18,695 bases of DNA from Actinomycetota bacterium. GTDB taxonomy: Bacteria; Actinomycetota; UBA4738. Shown one piece after another: positions 1 to 7,629 of the stretch. A model generated the notes under the pieces. That model was given only the letters and a program-made list of their open reading frames with translations, ran no database searches and was not told where the DNA came from. Every line of letters starts with the position of its first letter. The first letter of the stretch is position 1. Position numbers and translations under genes: made by a program. The stretch is taken from assembly GCA_005888465.1 (NCBI GenBank), contig VAYJ01000074.1, forward strand, positions 1 through 18,695. Direction: 5' to 3'.

Positions 1-942
1 GATGGAATAGCGGACGGACACGCCGCTTCGCTGGTTGACCTGCGGCGAGCGCCGGAGCTCGGCCGTGAGCGCCGCCAGGACCTCCTTGATGAACGCCGGG
101 ACGCGGACCGGGATCCCCGCCTCCGCCGCCGGGGCGCGCGCCTCCTGCTCCATGATCGCGATCTCGTCCCCGAGCGTCTCGGGGTAGTGCGTTCGGACCT
201 GCGTGCCGAACCGATCTTTGAGCGGCGAGACGATCCGGCCACGATGCGTGTAGTCCTCGGGGTTCGCGGTCGCCACCAGGAGCAGGTCGAGCGGCAAGCG
301 GATCTGATATCCGCGGATCTGGACGTCGCGCTCCTCCAGGATGTTGAAGAGCGCCACCTGGATGCGCTCGGGGAGGTCGGGCAACTCGTTCACGGCCACG
401 ATGCCACGGTGGGTCCTGGGGATCAGCCCGTAGTGGATCGTGAGCTCGTCGGAGAGGTAGCGGCCCTCGGCCACGCGGATCGGGTCGACGTCGCCGATCA
501 GGTCGGCAACGCTCGTGTCGGGCGTCGCGAGCTTCTCCGCGTAGCGGCGGTCGCGCGCAAGCCACGCGATGGCCACGTCGTCGCCGTGCTCGCCGACCAT
601 CGACCGGCAGCGCGCGCAGATGGGACGGAACGGATGATCGTTCACCTCGCAGCCCTCGACGACCGGGATCCACTCGTCCAGGAGGTCGACCAGATGGCGG
701 ATGAGGCGCGTCTTCGCCTGCCCACGCTCGCCGAGCAGGATTAGGTCGTGGCCGGCGAGGATCCCACGTTCGAGGGCGGGGAGCACCGAGTCGTCGAACC
801 CGACGATCGACGGGAACAGCGGCGCGCCGCCGCGAAGCCGCGCCAGCAGGTTCGTACGCAACTCGTCCTTGACCGACTGATCGGCGTATCCCGAGGCTCG
901 GAGCGATCCGATCGTGGATGGGCGGCGGGCATCCGGGAACAT
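1..942 (-). CDS. AAA/MoxR-class ATPase, magnesium chelatase subunit I-like (3' end outside window)
   Basis: The frame is open from the ATG at 942 to the window edge (314 codons, no stop), so the C-terminus is missing. Seen: Walker A GERGQAKT (71-78), a Walker B-like segment IVAVNELPDL (181-190), sensor-1 Asn in TANPED (225-230), and conserved blocks EKLATPDTSVADLIGDVDP and YTHRGRIVSPLKDRFG. These match the ChlI/MoxR-related ATPases of actinobacteria (the Rv0958-like type, from memory), whose gene is usually followed by a VWA-domain partner; that partner would lie beyond position 1. A small cysteine cluster (C98, C109, C112) sits between Walker A and B and could bind a metal. The start is the first in-frame ATG, 34 bases after the response-regulator stop, without a clear Shine-Dalgarno, so it could shift. 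Role inferred: ATP-driven remodelling or metal insertion with a VWA partner. The family is clear; the cellular substrate is unknown. Confidence 0.85.
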   Translation of the reverse strand, partial: MFPDARRPSTIGSLRASGYADQSVKDELRTNLLARLRGGAPLFPSIVGFDDSVLPALERGILAGHDLILLGERGQAKTRLIRHLVDLLDEWIPVVEGCEVNDHPFRPICARCRSMVGEHGDDVAIAWLARDRRYAEKLATPDTSVADLIGDVDPIRVAEGRYLSDELTIHYGLIPRTHRGIVAVNELPDLPERIQVALFNILEERDVQIRGYQIRLPLDLLLVATANPEDYTHRGRIVSPLKDRFGTQVRTHYPETLGDEIAIMEQEARAPAAEAGIPVRVPAFIKEVLAALTAELRRSPQVNQRSGVSVRYSI

Positions 943-976
943 CCGGACCAGGGTACCCGCAAAACGCGGGTCCGGC

Positions 977-1519
977 TCAGCCGGCGTCGGTCGTGGCGGG
1001 GGTGGACGGCCGAACGGTCTGGTCGTCGAGGCCGGTCTTGAAGTCGCGGGCGAAACGCAACATGTCGCGAATGATCGAGGGCGGGCAGCCCTTGATCAGG
1101 TAGCAGTACACACCGACCTCCTCGGCGCCACGCTTCAGGCCCGGGTCCTCGTACGCGGACAGGATGATCACCTGGATGGTCGGCCGGGCCGCCTTGATGA
1201 CTCGCGTCGCCTCGATCCCGTCCATCCGGGGCATGCGCAGGTCCATGAGCACCACCTCGGGGAGGAGCTGCTCCGTGAGCGACACCGCTTCCTCGCCGTC
1301 GCCGGCCTCACCCACCACCTCGAACCCATCGTCGATGAGGAAGTCGCGGAGCATCTCCCGGAACCCCTGGTCGTCGTCCACGACGAGCACCCGGGGCGCC
1401 GCCTCCTCGACTCCGGGACCAGCTGCCGCGAGCTCCGCAGCGGGGTCCCTGGGCGGGAACGTCTGAGCGACCGAGGGCGCGGCGAGGGGGTCCGGCCACC
1501 TGGATGCCGACCAGCTCAT
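977..1519 (-). CDS. Receiver-only response regulator
   Basis: A 180-residue single-domain response regulator. After a 43-residue Pro/Ala-rich lead comes a CheY-like receiver: acidic pair D48/D49 in LVVDDDQ, phospho-acceptor D93 in VVLMDLRMP, switch Ser S121 in ILSAYED and conserved K143 in LIKG. The chain ends about 20 residues after the last receiver helix, so there is no HTH, GGDEF or other output domain. The start is the ATG at 1519, whose ATGA overlaps the kinase stop and which has GGGAGG seven bases upstream. A longer frame to 1588 exists, but its extra 23 residues lie inside the kinase gene and look like shadow sequence. It is translationally coupled to the sensor kinase, so the two are very likely a cognate pair. 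Without a DNA-binding domain it should act by protein-protein contact, perhaps on the downstream AAA ATPase (speculative). Confidence 0.9.
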   Translation of the reverse strand: MSWSASRWPDPLAAPSVAQTFPPRDPAAELAAAGPGVEEAAPRVLVVDDDQGFREMLRDFLIDDGFEVVGEAGDGEEAVSLTEQLLPEVVLMDLRMPRMDGIEATRVIKAARPTIQVIILSAYEDPGLKRGAEEVGVYCYLIKGCPPSIIRDMLRFARDFKTGLDDQTVRPSTPATTDAG

Positions 1520-2868
1520 CGGCCCCCCTCCCATGGCAGCACCACGCGCACGCGAGTGCCCTGCCCGGGCATGGAATCGATCTCCCACGTTCCGCCGATC
1601 ATCTCGACGCGCTCCCGCATGGCAAGCATGCCGAAGTGATCCCCGCCGGAGTGGTGGCGGCTCGGCTGGAACCCGATGCCGTCATCCTGGATCTCCAGGA
1701 CGACGGACCCGTTGTTCCGACCGAGGATCACTCTGGCGTGCTTGGCCTTCGCGTGCTTCACCACGTTCTGCAACGCCTCCTGCGACACGCGGTACAACAC
1801 GGTCTCGAGGGTCGGCGTGAGCCGGCCGTCGAGCCGTCCCTGCACCGTGCACTCAACCCCCGTGTCCTCCTGGATCGCCTCCGCGCGGTCGCGCAGGGCA
1901 TCCTCCAGCCCTCGCTGGTCCAGCACCGGAGGCCGCAGCCTGCTCATCATGCCACGCAATTCTTTGACTTCTTCGAACACGGAGCCCTGGATTTCCGCGA
2001 GGAGTTCGAGCGAGCCCTTCGCGTCGCCCTGGTTCTGCCGGGTCCGCACCCGCTCGAGCCCATACCCAAGCCGCGCCAGGCGCTGCACCGGCCCGTCGTG
2101 CAGCTCGGCCGCAAGGCGCGTGCGCTCCTCCTCCGCGGCCCGGAGCGTCCGGTCCAGGAGCCGGCGACGTTCGTACTGGGTCGAGCGCTCGCGGGAGAGC
2201 AGGAGCGAGAGCTGCTCGTTCTGGTCATCGATCTTCGAGGCGAAGCGCCAGGCGATGGGCAGCAGCAGCAGGTAGAGGATCCCAAGCGCGCCGACCAACG
2301 TGAAGATGGTGTGCGTGAAGAGCGTGGCCTCGGCGGCCGTGATCGTGGCCGCATCCGTCGAGAGCTCGACGACGGCGACCGGGGCGACGCCCGTCGTCCG
2401 CGTGGGGTCCTTGAACACGGGGACGTAGGTCTCCAGGACCCGCCGGGGGAAGGTCGGCTGGTCCAGGATCCCTCGGGTGTCGTTGTCGACGAGCTCGCTC
2501 GCCGTCGCGCCCGAGGAGAACGTCTCCTGCAGCGCGGTATCCATCGGGACCTTCTTGCCCACGAGGCCCTTGGTGTTCGAGAACATGATCGAGCCGTCGT
2601 CCCGCCAGAGGACCACGAAGACGAGCGGCTGCAACAACACCCGGTTGGAGACGGCGAGCATGTCGAGCGAGCCCAGCTGGGAGCGAAGTGTCGAGTTCGT
2701 CACGAACTCGGCGTGGTCCTGTGCCGCCGACAGCTGTTGGGCGCGGAGCGCTCGCGAGAGGACGACGGAGAGCGCCACGCCGATGCCTACCACCGCGACA
2801 AGGGCGGCAGCGGCGAACCGCGCCACCCATCCCCAATGATGGCCACCGGACCTCCCACGTTTGCGCAT
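1516..2868 (-). CDS. Membrane sensor histidine kinase, HisKA_3 (NarX/LiaS-like)
   Basis: A 450-residue two-component sensor kinase. Seen in order: a basic N-terminus, TM1 at about 16-38, an extracytoplasmic domain of about 140 residues (40-180) with a Cache/CHASE-like feel (MFSNTKGLVGKKVP, LETYVPVFKDP), TM2 at about 183-205, a charged linker helix, then the HisKA_3 dimerisation helix with phospho-acceptor H257 in AAELHDGPVQRLA. The HATPase_c domain shows N-box SQEALQNVVKHAKA (362-375), G1 box EIQDDGIGF (392-400) and G2-like MPGQGTRVRVVLPW. The ATG at 2868 is chosen because it precedes the basic stretch and TM1 and has a weak GAGG upstream; the frame continues upstream, but that sequence lacks protein character and would run into the divergent gene. 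It is divergent from the importer/hydrolase operon, so it may sense the imported compound (inference). The ligand cannot be read from the sequence. Confidence 0.92.
   Translation of the reverse strand: MRKRGRSGGHHWGWVARFAAAALVAVVGIGVALSVVLSRALRAQQLSAAQDHAEFVTNSTLRSQLGSLDMLAVSNRVLLQPLVFVVLWRDDGSIMFSNTKGLVGKKVPMDTALQETFSSGATASELVDNDTRGILDQPTFPRRVLETYVPVFKDPTRTTGVAPVAVVELSTDAATITAAEATLFTHTIFTLVGALGILYLLLLPIAWRFASKIDDQNEQLSLLLSRERSTQYERRRLLDRTLRAAEEERTRLAAELHDGPVQRLARLGYGLERVRTRQNQGDAKGSLELLAEIQGSVFEEVKELRGMMSRLRPPVLDQRGLEDALRDRAEAIQEDTGVECTVQGRLDGRLTPTLETVLYRVSQEALQNVVKHAKAKHARVILGRNNGSVVLEIQDDGIGFQPSRHHSGGDHFGMLAMRERVEMIGGTWEIDSMPGQGTRVRVVLPWEGGR
1527..1532 (-). promoter_or_regulatory. Shine-Dalgarno fixing the response regulator start
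   Basis: On the minus strand GGGAGG lies seven bases before the ATG at 1519, inside the last codons of the kinase gene. It supports the ATGA-overlap start over the longer upstream ATG at 1588. Confidence 0.75.
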
Positions 2869-2986
2869 GAGCCTCAAGGCAAGGTGTCGACAGAAGTGCT
2901 CCGCGGCTTGACTAGGCGCGCGACCAGGGCGGATGACGTTGGCCGGCATGGCGATGTGCGACAGGCGGTTTCGGCGGGTCGGGCGG

Positions 2987-3016
2987 TTGCCCCCGCTCGT
3001 GGGCCCGGGGCAAGAT
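2987..3016 (+). promoter_or_regulatory. Candidate promoter/operator of the hydrolase-importer operon
   Basis: A perfect 7-bp inverted repeat, TTGCCCC (2987-2993) and GGGGCAA (3007-3013), is separated by 13 bases just upstream of the Shine-Dalgarno at 3025. The left arm overlaps a weak -35-like TTGCCC (2987-2992); the right arm runs into a -10-like CAAGAT (3011-3016) with an 18-base spacer. It could be a repressor site overlapping the promoter or a leader hairpin. The rest of the divergent region (2869-2986) shows only an isolated TTGACT at 2908 without a good -10. Weak match, no experimental support. Confidence 0.3.
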
Positions 3017-3024
3017 TGGCCACC

Positions 3025-3030
3025 GGAGGA
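3025..3030 (+). promoter_or_regulatory. Shine-Dalgarno fixing the C45 hydrolase start
   Basis: GGAGGA lies nine bases before the GTG at 3040. It selects this start over the downstream ATG at 3061 and over the long open frame that continues upstream antisense to the kinase. Confidence 0.75.
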
Positions 3031-3039
3031 AAGGACGAG

Positions 3040-4092
3040 GTGACGGACATCCGCGTGGTGATGGCCGAGGGTCGGGACCCCGCGGCTCGTGGGCGGCAGA
3101 TCGGGCGTGGGCTCGGCGACCTGATCGAGGGCTCGATCGCGTTCTACACCGGGTATCTCGAACGACGGGGCGTCCGGGCCGAGGACCTGCGGGAGTTCCT
3201 GGCCCCTCACCTCGCCGCCGCCCAGGCGAACCTCCCCTCGGAGGTGGCACTGCTGCGCGGGATGGCCGAGGGCGCGATGGTCCCCTTCGGCCTGCTGTTC
3301 GCGGTGAACGCGTTCGAGGAGCTCGACCCGCTGGTACGCCGGCCCGCCGTCCGCGACCGATGCTCGTCCTTCTCCGTGCGGGCGCCGGACCACACGCTGC
3401 TCGGCCACAACGAGCAGTGGCTCGCCGGCGACCTGGGAAACATCGCGGTGGTGATCGAGCGGCCGGGCGCGGGCGAGCCGGCCGTCGTCTCGCCCACCGT
3501 CGTCTGCTGCCTCCCCTCGGTCGGGTTGAACGAGCACGGCGGCTCCCAGGCGATTCAATCGCTCGTGGCCAACGACGACGGCGTAGGCGTCCCGCGGGTG
3601 CTCGTCTCTCGCCACGCACTGGCCGCGTCCGAGCGGCTCGACGCCGTCCGCCGGGCCGGTGCGCCCGGGCGGGCCGGCGGCTACGCGCACGTGTTCGCAT
3701 TCGAGGGCGGCGAGGCCTTCATGGTCGAGACCACCGCCAAGCGCTCCTCGGTGCTCGAGGGGCCGGGGCCCCACACGAATCACTACCTCGACCCCGACCT
3801 TGCGACGCTCGCTCCCGAGCCGTCGGGGGGAAGCCAGGCGCGCTACGACCGGCTGATCACGCTGCTCGAGGAGCGCCGGCCAGCCACGCCCCCCGAGGCG
3901 ATGGACGTGCTCCGCGACCACGAGTCGGCGCCACAGCCGATCTGCCTGCATCCCGCCGAGGGCGACGACGACGACGCGGAGGCGGTGCTGTTCTCGATGG
4001 TGTGTCATGTCGAATCGCGGCGGATGTGGGTGGCCGCCGGCCCCCCGTGCACGCATCCGTTCGAGGAGATCGACCTGTCAGGGGTGATGTGA
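3040..4092 (+). CDS. C45-family (acyl-CoA:6-APA acyltransferase-like) Ntn amidohydrolase
   Basis: A 350-residue protein of the peptidase C45/AAT family, Ntn hydrolases that hydrolyse or transfer acyl groups on amide bonds (isopenicillin-N acyltransferase is the best known member). Seen: a helical N-terminal part with EVALLRGMAEGAMVPFGLLFAVNAFEEL (68-95), then DRCSSFSVR with probable nucleophile C108, LGHNEQW (N124) in place of the usual GxNxDW, a Gly-rich SVGLNEHGG, and HTNHY (N247). In characterised relatives autocleavage just before the Cys exposes it as an N-terminal nucleophile; here the preceding residue is Arg, not the Gly of the fungal enzyme. The GTG start is supported by GGAGGA. No signal peptide is seen, so it is cytoplasmic. 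It is first in the operon and its stop overlaps the creatininase-family start (GTGA). It would act on an imported N-acyl compound or small peptide (inference). Confidence 0.88.
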   Translation: MTDIRVVMAEGRDPAARGRQIGRGLGDLIEGSIAFYTGYLERRGVRAEDLREFLAPHLAAAQANLPSEVALLRGMAEGAMVPFGLLFAVNAFEELDPLVRRPAVRDRCSSFSVRAPDHTLLGHNEQWLAGDLGNIAVVIERPGAGEPAVVSPTVVCCLPSVGLNEHGGSQAIQSLVANDDGVGVPRVLVSRHALAASERLDAVRRAGAPGRAGGYAHVFAFEGGEAFMVETTAKRSSVLEGPGPHTNHYLDPDLATLAPEPSGGSQARYDRLITLLEERRPATPPEAMDVLRDHESAPQPICLHPAEGDDDDAEAVLFSMVCHVESRRMWVAAGPPCTHPFEEIDLSGVM

Positions 4093-4910
4093 ACGTGTGG
4101 ACGACGCCCCTTCGCTACGAGCGGTTGACCTGGCCGGAGGTTCGCCGCGCCGCCGGCGAGAATCGCGTGGCCCTCATCCCGGTCGGCACACTCGAGGACC
4201 ACGGGCCGCACCTCCCGCTCGACGCCGACCTGCGGATCATCTCGGAGATCTGCTCCCGCGCGGCGCAGGCGGCTTCCGACGACGTGGTGCTCCTGCCGCC
4301 GATCCCCCACGGCTACGACCCGCACCACATGGACTTCCCCGGCCCGATCTCGATCGGCTGGGACACGTTCACGCGGTACTGCGCCGACGTGGGCCTCTCG
4401 CTCGCCCACCACGGCTTCCGCCGGATGCTCTACCTGAACGGACACGGCTCGAACCAGAACCTGGTGGAGATGGCCGCGCGCCTGGTGAACGTCCAGGCAC
4501 CGGGAACGCTCGCGGCGGCGGCCTTCTACCTCACGAGCCCGGAAGGGTTGGCCGCGGTTGCGCGCGTACGGGAGTCCACGATCGGAGGGATGGCGCACGC
4601 GTGCGAGCTGGAGACCTCGATCTACCTCGCGATCGACCCCGACGCGGTCGCGATGGACCGCGCGGTCGACGAGCAGTCCTACCCCGCCGGCGAGCACGCG
4701 TGGTTCGACTGGGCCGACGGCTCGCTGCACCTGATGCCGTGGTGGTCGTCGTTCAGCCGAACGGGCGTGCAGGGGTCACCGACGCTCGCCACCGCCGAGA
4801 AGGGGCGCGCGCTCTTGGACGCGGCCGTCGAGGAATGCGTGAGCTACGTGCGCGAGCTTCGCGCGAAGCCCCTAGGAGAACGCCGTGACCCCGTGGAGCG
4901 GCTCCCGTGA
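4089..4910 (+). CDS. Creatininase-family metal-dependent amidohydrolase
   Basis: A 273-residue creatininase-family protein (the family includes creatininase, MftE and FAPy deformylase), hydrolysing amide or cyclic amide bonds with a divalent metal pair. Metal-site motifs are intact: E36 and H38 in GTLEDHGPHLPL, D47 just after, H119 in YLNGHGSNQN, and H170/E173 in MAHACELETS (usually HAGExETS; here Cys replaces the Gly). Length is normal. The GTG start overlaps the upstream stop (GTGA) and has GGGG a few bases before it; the frame continues upstream but only as shadow of the C45 gene. Its stop overlaps the next start. Its place between two other amidases suggests one step in breakdown of an imported substrate. 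True creatinine activity cannot be assumed, since most family members in peptide-transport contexts are uncharacterised. Confidence 0.92.
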   Translation: MNVWTTPLRYERLTWPEVRRAAGENRVALIPVGTLEDHGPHLPLDADLRIISEICSRAAQAASDDVVLLPPIPHGYDPHHMDFPGPISIGWDTFTRYCADVGLSLAHHGFRRMLYLNGHGSNQNLVEMAARLVNVQAPGTLAAAAFYLTSPEGLAAVARVRESTIGGMAHACELETSIYLAIDPDAVAMDRAVDEQSYPAGEHAWFDWADGSLHLMPWWSSFSRTGVQGSPTLATAEKGRALLDAAVEECVSYVRELRAKPLGERRDPVERLP

Positions 4911-5884
4911 TCGCGGCCACCCGGTTCGGTCGCCCGCTCCCCTCCGGCGGGACGATCGGCGTGCCCGCGCCGGCGAGCCCGGCCGAGAACCGATCGGCGA
5001 TCTTCCGAGGCGTCGAGTGGTGGGAGGCTCGGGGGTATCGCGTGAAGCTCGGCGAGGGCATCTTCGACCGCGACGACTACGTCGCCGGCGACCCGAAGAC
5101 GCGGGCGCGCGATCTCATGGCGATGTTCGCCGACCCCGAGGTCGACGCGATCCAGTGCCTGCAGGGCGGGTACGGCTCCGCACAGACGATCCCGTTCCTC
5201 GATTTCGACGTGATCGCCGCGAACCCGAAGCCGTTCTGCGGCTTCTCCGACATCACCGCGCTGCACGTCGCCATCCGCCAGCGCGCGGGGCTCGCCACCT
5301 TCTACGCGAATGGGCTCGCGGGGGTCGGCGACAAGGACGTCACCGCGTTCAGCAAGGAACGGCTGGTGGCAGTGCTCTCCGGCGCCACCACCGGCGAGGT
5401 CCCGAAGGACCCCGACGACCCCTACACCCGGCCGATCCGGGGCGGCCGCGTGACGGCCCCCATCATCGGCGGATGCCTCTGGCTCCTGCTGCAGACGATG
5501 GGCACGCCGTGGGAGATCGAACTGGACGGGGCGATCCTGTTCTTCGAGGACTACGATGCTCCGGCCTGGTACATCGACGGGATGCTCACGCAGCTCGGGC
5601 ACGCGGGGAAGCTGGACGGCGTGCGGGGCGTCGTCGTGGGCGACCTCGAGAAATGCGAGTGGCGTGAGGACAGGCCCGAATGGCCTCGGACGAAGTCCCT
5701 GGAGGACGTGCTCGAGGAACGACTGGAACCGCTCGGGGTGCCAGTGTTGTACAAACTCCCCTTAGGCCACGGAAAGCACCTGGCCGCGCTCCCGCTGGGG
5801 GTCACGGCGACGCTCGACGCGGACCGACGAACGCTCACCATCGACCAGCCTGCGCTGGAGGGAACGGAGGAGGAGGCATCATGA
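4907..5884 (+). CDS. S66-family LD-carboxypeptidase / MccF-like serine peptidase
   Basis: A 325-residue S66 peptidase. Members are LD-carboxypeptidases, which trim D-Ala from murein tetrapeptides, and MccF-type enzymes, which cleave amide or phosphoramidate bonds of microcin C-like compounds. Seen: the family block CLQGGYGSAQTIPFLDFD (84-101), nucleophile S114 in CGFSDITALH, E214 in ILFFEDYDAPAWYIDGML and H288 in YKLPLGHGKH, spaced like the Ser-Glu-His triad of LdcA. No signal peptide, so cytoplasmic, as expected for murein recycling. The GTG at 4907 overlaps the creatininase-family stop and has GGAG eight bases upstream; an in-frame stop at 4886-4888 rules out a longer form. Its stop overlaps the start of the substrate-binding protein. 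Next to a peptide importer this is compatible with cell-wall peptide recycling, or with detoxification or use of a peptide-like natural product. Confidence 0.9.
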   Translation: MIAATRFGRPLPSGGTIGVPAPASPAENRSAIFRGVEWWEARGYRVKLGEGIFDRDDYVAGDPKTRARDLMAMFADPEVDAIQCLQGGYGSAQTIPFLDFDVIAANPKPFCGFSDITALHVAIRQRAGLATFYANGLAGVGDKDVTAFSKERLVAVLSGATTGEVPKDPDDPYTRPIRGGRVTAPIIGGCLWLLLQTMGTPWEIELDGAILFFEDYDAPAWYIDGMLTQLGHAGKLDGVRGVVVGDLEKCEWREDRPEWPRTKSLEDVLEERLEPLGVPVLYKLPLGHGKHLAALPLGVTATLDADRRTLTIDQPALEGTEEEAS

Positions 5885-7599
5885 TCCGACCGATGCGGAT
5901 GGCGACGATGGTGGTCGCGCTCGCGGTGCTCGCCGCGGGATGCTCCGGGAAGAAGGCTGTGACGACGCCGTCGTCCTCGGGGAGCGCCGCCGTGAAGAAG
6001 GGGGGCATCCTTCGAATCGGCACGACCAGCGCCATCGATTCGCTGAATCCCTACAACTACATCGAGACCCAGGCGACCAACGCGATGATCATGATCTATC
6101 CGCAGCTCGTGCAGTACGCGCACGGGCCGGACGGCTTCACGATCGTCGGGGACTTTGCGGACTCTTGGTCGACCTCAACCGATGGCAAGGACCTTACGTT
6201 CAAGCTCAAGCCCAACGCGAAGTGGTCCGACGGGCAAGCGCTGACCGCGGACGACGCGGCCTGGACGATCAACACCACCGTCAAGTATCAGAATGGGCCA
6301 ACGGCGGAGATGGCCTCGGCGCTCACCCACGTGAAGAGCGCCGACGCGTCCGATGCCTCGACGCTCGTCATCCACTACGACGCGCCGGTCGGCAATGCCC
6401 TGGCCCAGCTCGAGCAGCTCTGGATCCTTCCGCGCCACGTGTGGGAGCCGCTGATCGGGACCAACGGCCACGACCTCAAGACGTTCCACCCGGAGCAGCA
6501 CCTTCCGATGGTGGTCGGCGGGGCGTATTCGGTGAAGCAGTATGAGAAGAAGGGCACAACGGAATTCATCCCGAACCCGAACTTCTATGGGCCGAAGTCG
6601 TACGCCGAGGCCGTGACCCTCACCTACTACACCAACTCCGATTCGATGATCGCCGACCTCGAGCACGGGCAGCTGGACTGGGTCGACCAGGTTCCCTTCA
6701 ACGCGGTCAACCCGCTCACCAAGGACACGAGCATCGTGATCGACAAGGTGCCCGGCTCGGAGACCACGAACATCACCTGGAACTCGAACCCGCGCAAGCT
6801 GAAGAACCGTGAGCTCCTGGACCCCCAGGTGAAGAAGGCGCTCTCCATGTGCGTGGACCGCGACCAGATCATCAGCGTGGTCTTCAGCGGGTACGCGTCG
6901 AAGGTGGAGAGCCTGGTCGGGGACATCTCCCCCCTCGAGAACCCCAACCTCGGACCGCTTCAGCACGACTGCGCCGGGGGCAACGCAACCCTCGACCAGT
7001 TGGGCTACACGAAGGGCTCCGACGGCATCCGCGTGGTGCCGGCGACCACGGGCCAGTACGCGCAGCCGGCGCACCCGATGTCCTACGAGATCGTCACGCC
7101 GACCACCACGGACTTCAACGTCGACCGTGAGTTCGACATCGTGAAGCAGGGGTTCGCCGCAGCCGGCGTGAAGGTCACACAGAAGGTCGGCGGGGACTCG
7201 ACGGCCTCGTACGCGCTCGAGACCGACGACAACTGCGACGCGTCGACCTCGACGGGCTACGCGCACTTCGACATCGCCATGTGGGACTGGGCCGGCTACA
7301 TCGATCCGGACTTCATGCTCTCGGTCGTGACGAAGGGCCAGTGGTGCTCGTGGAGCGACACCGGATGGGACAACCCGGCCTACGACAAGCTCTACGATCA
7401 GCAGGGCGCGACCGTCGACCCCGAGGCGCGCAAGCAGATCGTCTACCAGATGCAGCAGATGATCTACGACAACTGGCTCTACACGCAGCTCATCAACGAG
7501 CAGTACATCGACGCCCACTCGAAGACCTGGATAGGGATCGACGCGGACCTGAACGCCTACGCGAAGACGTACTACACGGCGGTGCACCAGACGGGATAA
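5881..7599 (+). CDS. ABC transporter substrate-binding lipoprotein, SBP_bac_5 (DppA/OppA-like)
   Basis: A 572-residue extracellular binding protein of the peptide/nickel/opine family. The N-terminus is a lipoprotein signal: basic MIRPMRM, a hydrophobic stretch and lipobox LAAGC with C21 as lipidated residue, then a Lys/Ser/Thr linker. Family signatures follow: GGILRIGTTSAIDSLNPYNY, FKLKPNAKWSDGQALTADD, YDAPVGNALAQLEQLWILP, and the C-terminal DMAMWDWAGYIDPDF-like region (seen as IAMWDWAGYIDPDFML). Several cysteines in the mature part (HDCAGG, DDNCDAS, GQWCSW) could form disulfides outside the cell. The ATG overlaps the upstream stop (ATGA), with repeated GGAGG at 5866-5876. It delivers substrate to the permeases encoded next. 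Binding-protein sequence does not reveal the ligand reliably; peptides, opines and amino-acid derivatives are all possible. Confidence 0.95.
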   Translation: MIRPMRMATMVVALAVLAAGCSGKKAVTTPSSSGSAAVKKGGILRIGTTSAIDSLNPYNYIETQATNAMIMIYPQLVQYAHGPDGFTIVGDFADSWSTSTDGKDLTFKLKPNAKWSDGQALTADDAAWTINTTVKYQNGPTAEMASALTHVKSADASDASTLVIHYDAPVGNALAQLEQLWILPRHVWEPLIGTNGHDLKTFHPEQHLPMVVGGAYSVKQYEKKGTTEFIPNPNFYGPKSYAEAVTLTYYTNSDSMIADLEHGQLDWVDQVPFNAVNPLTKDTSIVIDKVPGSETTNITWNSNPRKLKNRELLDPQVKKALSMCVDRDQIISVVFSGYASKVESLVGDISPLENPNLGPLQHDCAGGNATLDQLGYTKGSDGIRVVPATTGQYAQPAHPMSYEIVTPTTTDFNVDREFDIVKQGFAAAGVKVTQKVGGDSTASYALETDDNCDASTSTGYAHFDIAMWDWAGYIDPDFMLSVVTKGQWCSWSDTGWDNPAYDKLYDQQGATVDPEARKQIVYQMQQMIYDNWLYTQLINEQYIDAHSKTWIGIDADLNAYAKTYYTAVHQTG

Positions 7600-7629
7600 A
7601 CGGACAGGCGTCGGCGGGAGGCTGAGCGC

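Noticed and set aside
2908..2936. TTGACT as a -35 for the operon
   Set aside because: No acceptable -10 at 16-18 bases downstream; left as an isolated hexamer.
1504..3039. Long plus-strand open frame running into the C45 gene (over 500 extra codons)
   Set aside because: It is antisense to the sensor kinase, rich in Arg/Glu/His/Leu without domain character, and the real gene has its own GGAGGA and GTG at 3040. High-GC antisense frames stay open by codon bias.
2869..4056. Minus-strand extension of the kinase frame over the C45 gene
   Set aside because: The sequence upstream of the ATG at 2868 has no protein signature and is the mirror of a well-supported gene; the membrane-sensor N-terminus begins naturally at 2868.
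4875..4888. AGGAGA followed by GTG at 4885, as an alternative start for the S66 gene
   Set aside because: That GTG is in a different frame, and the S66 frame has a stop at 4886-4888. The GTG at 4907 with GGAG upstream fits the family N-terminus.
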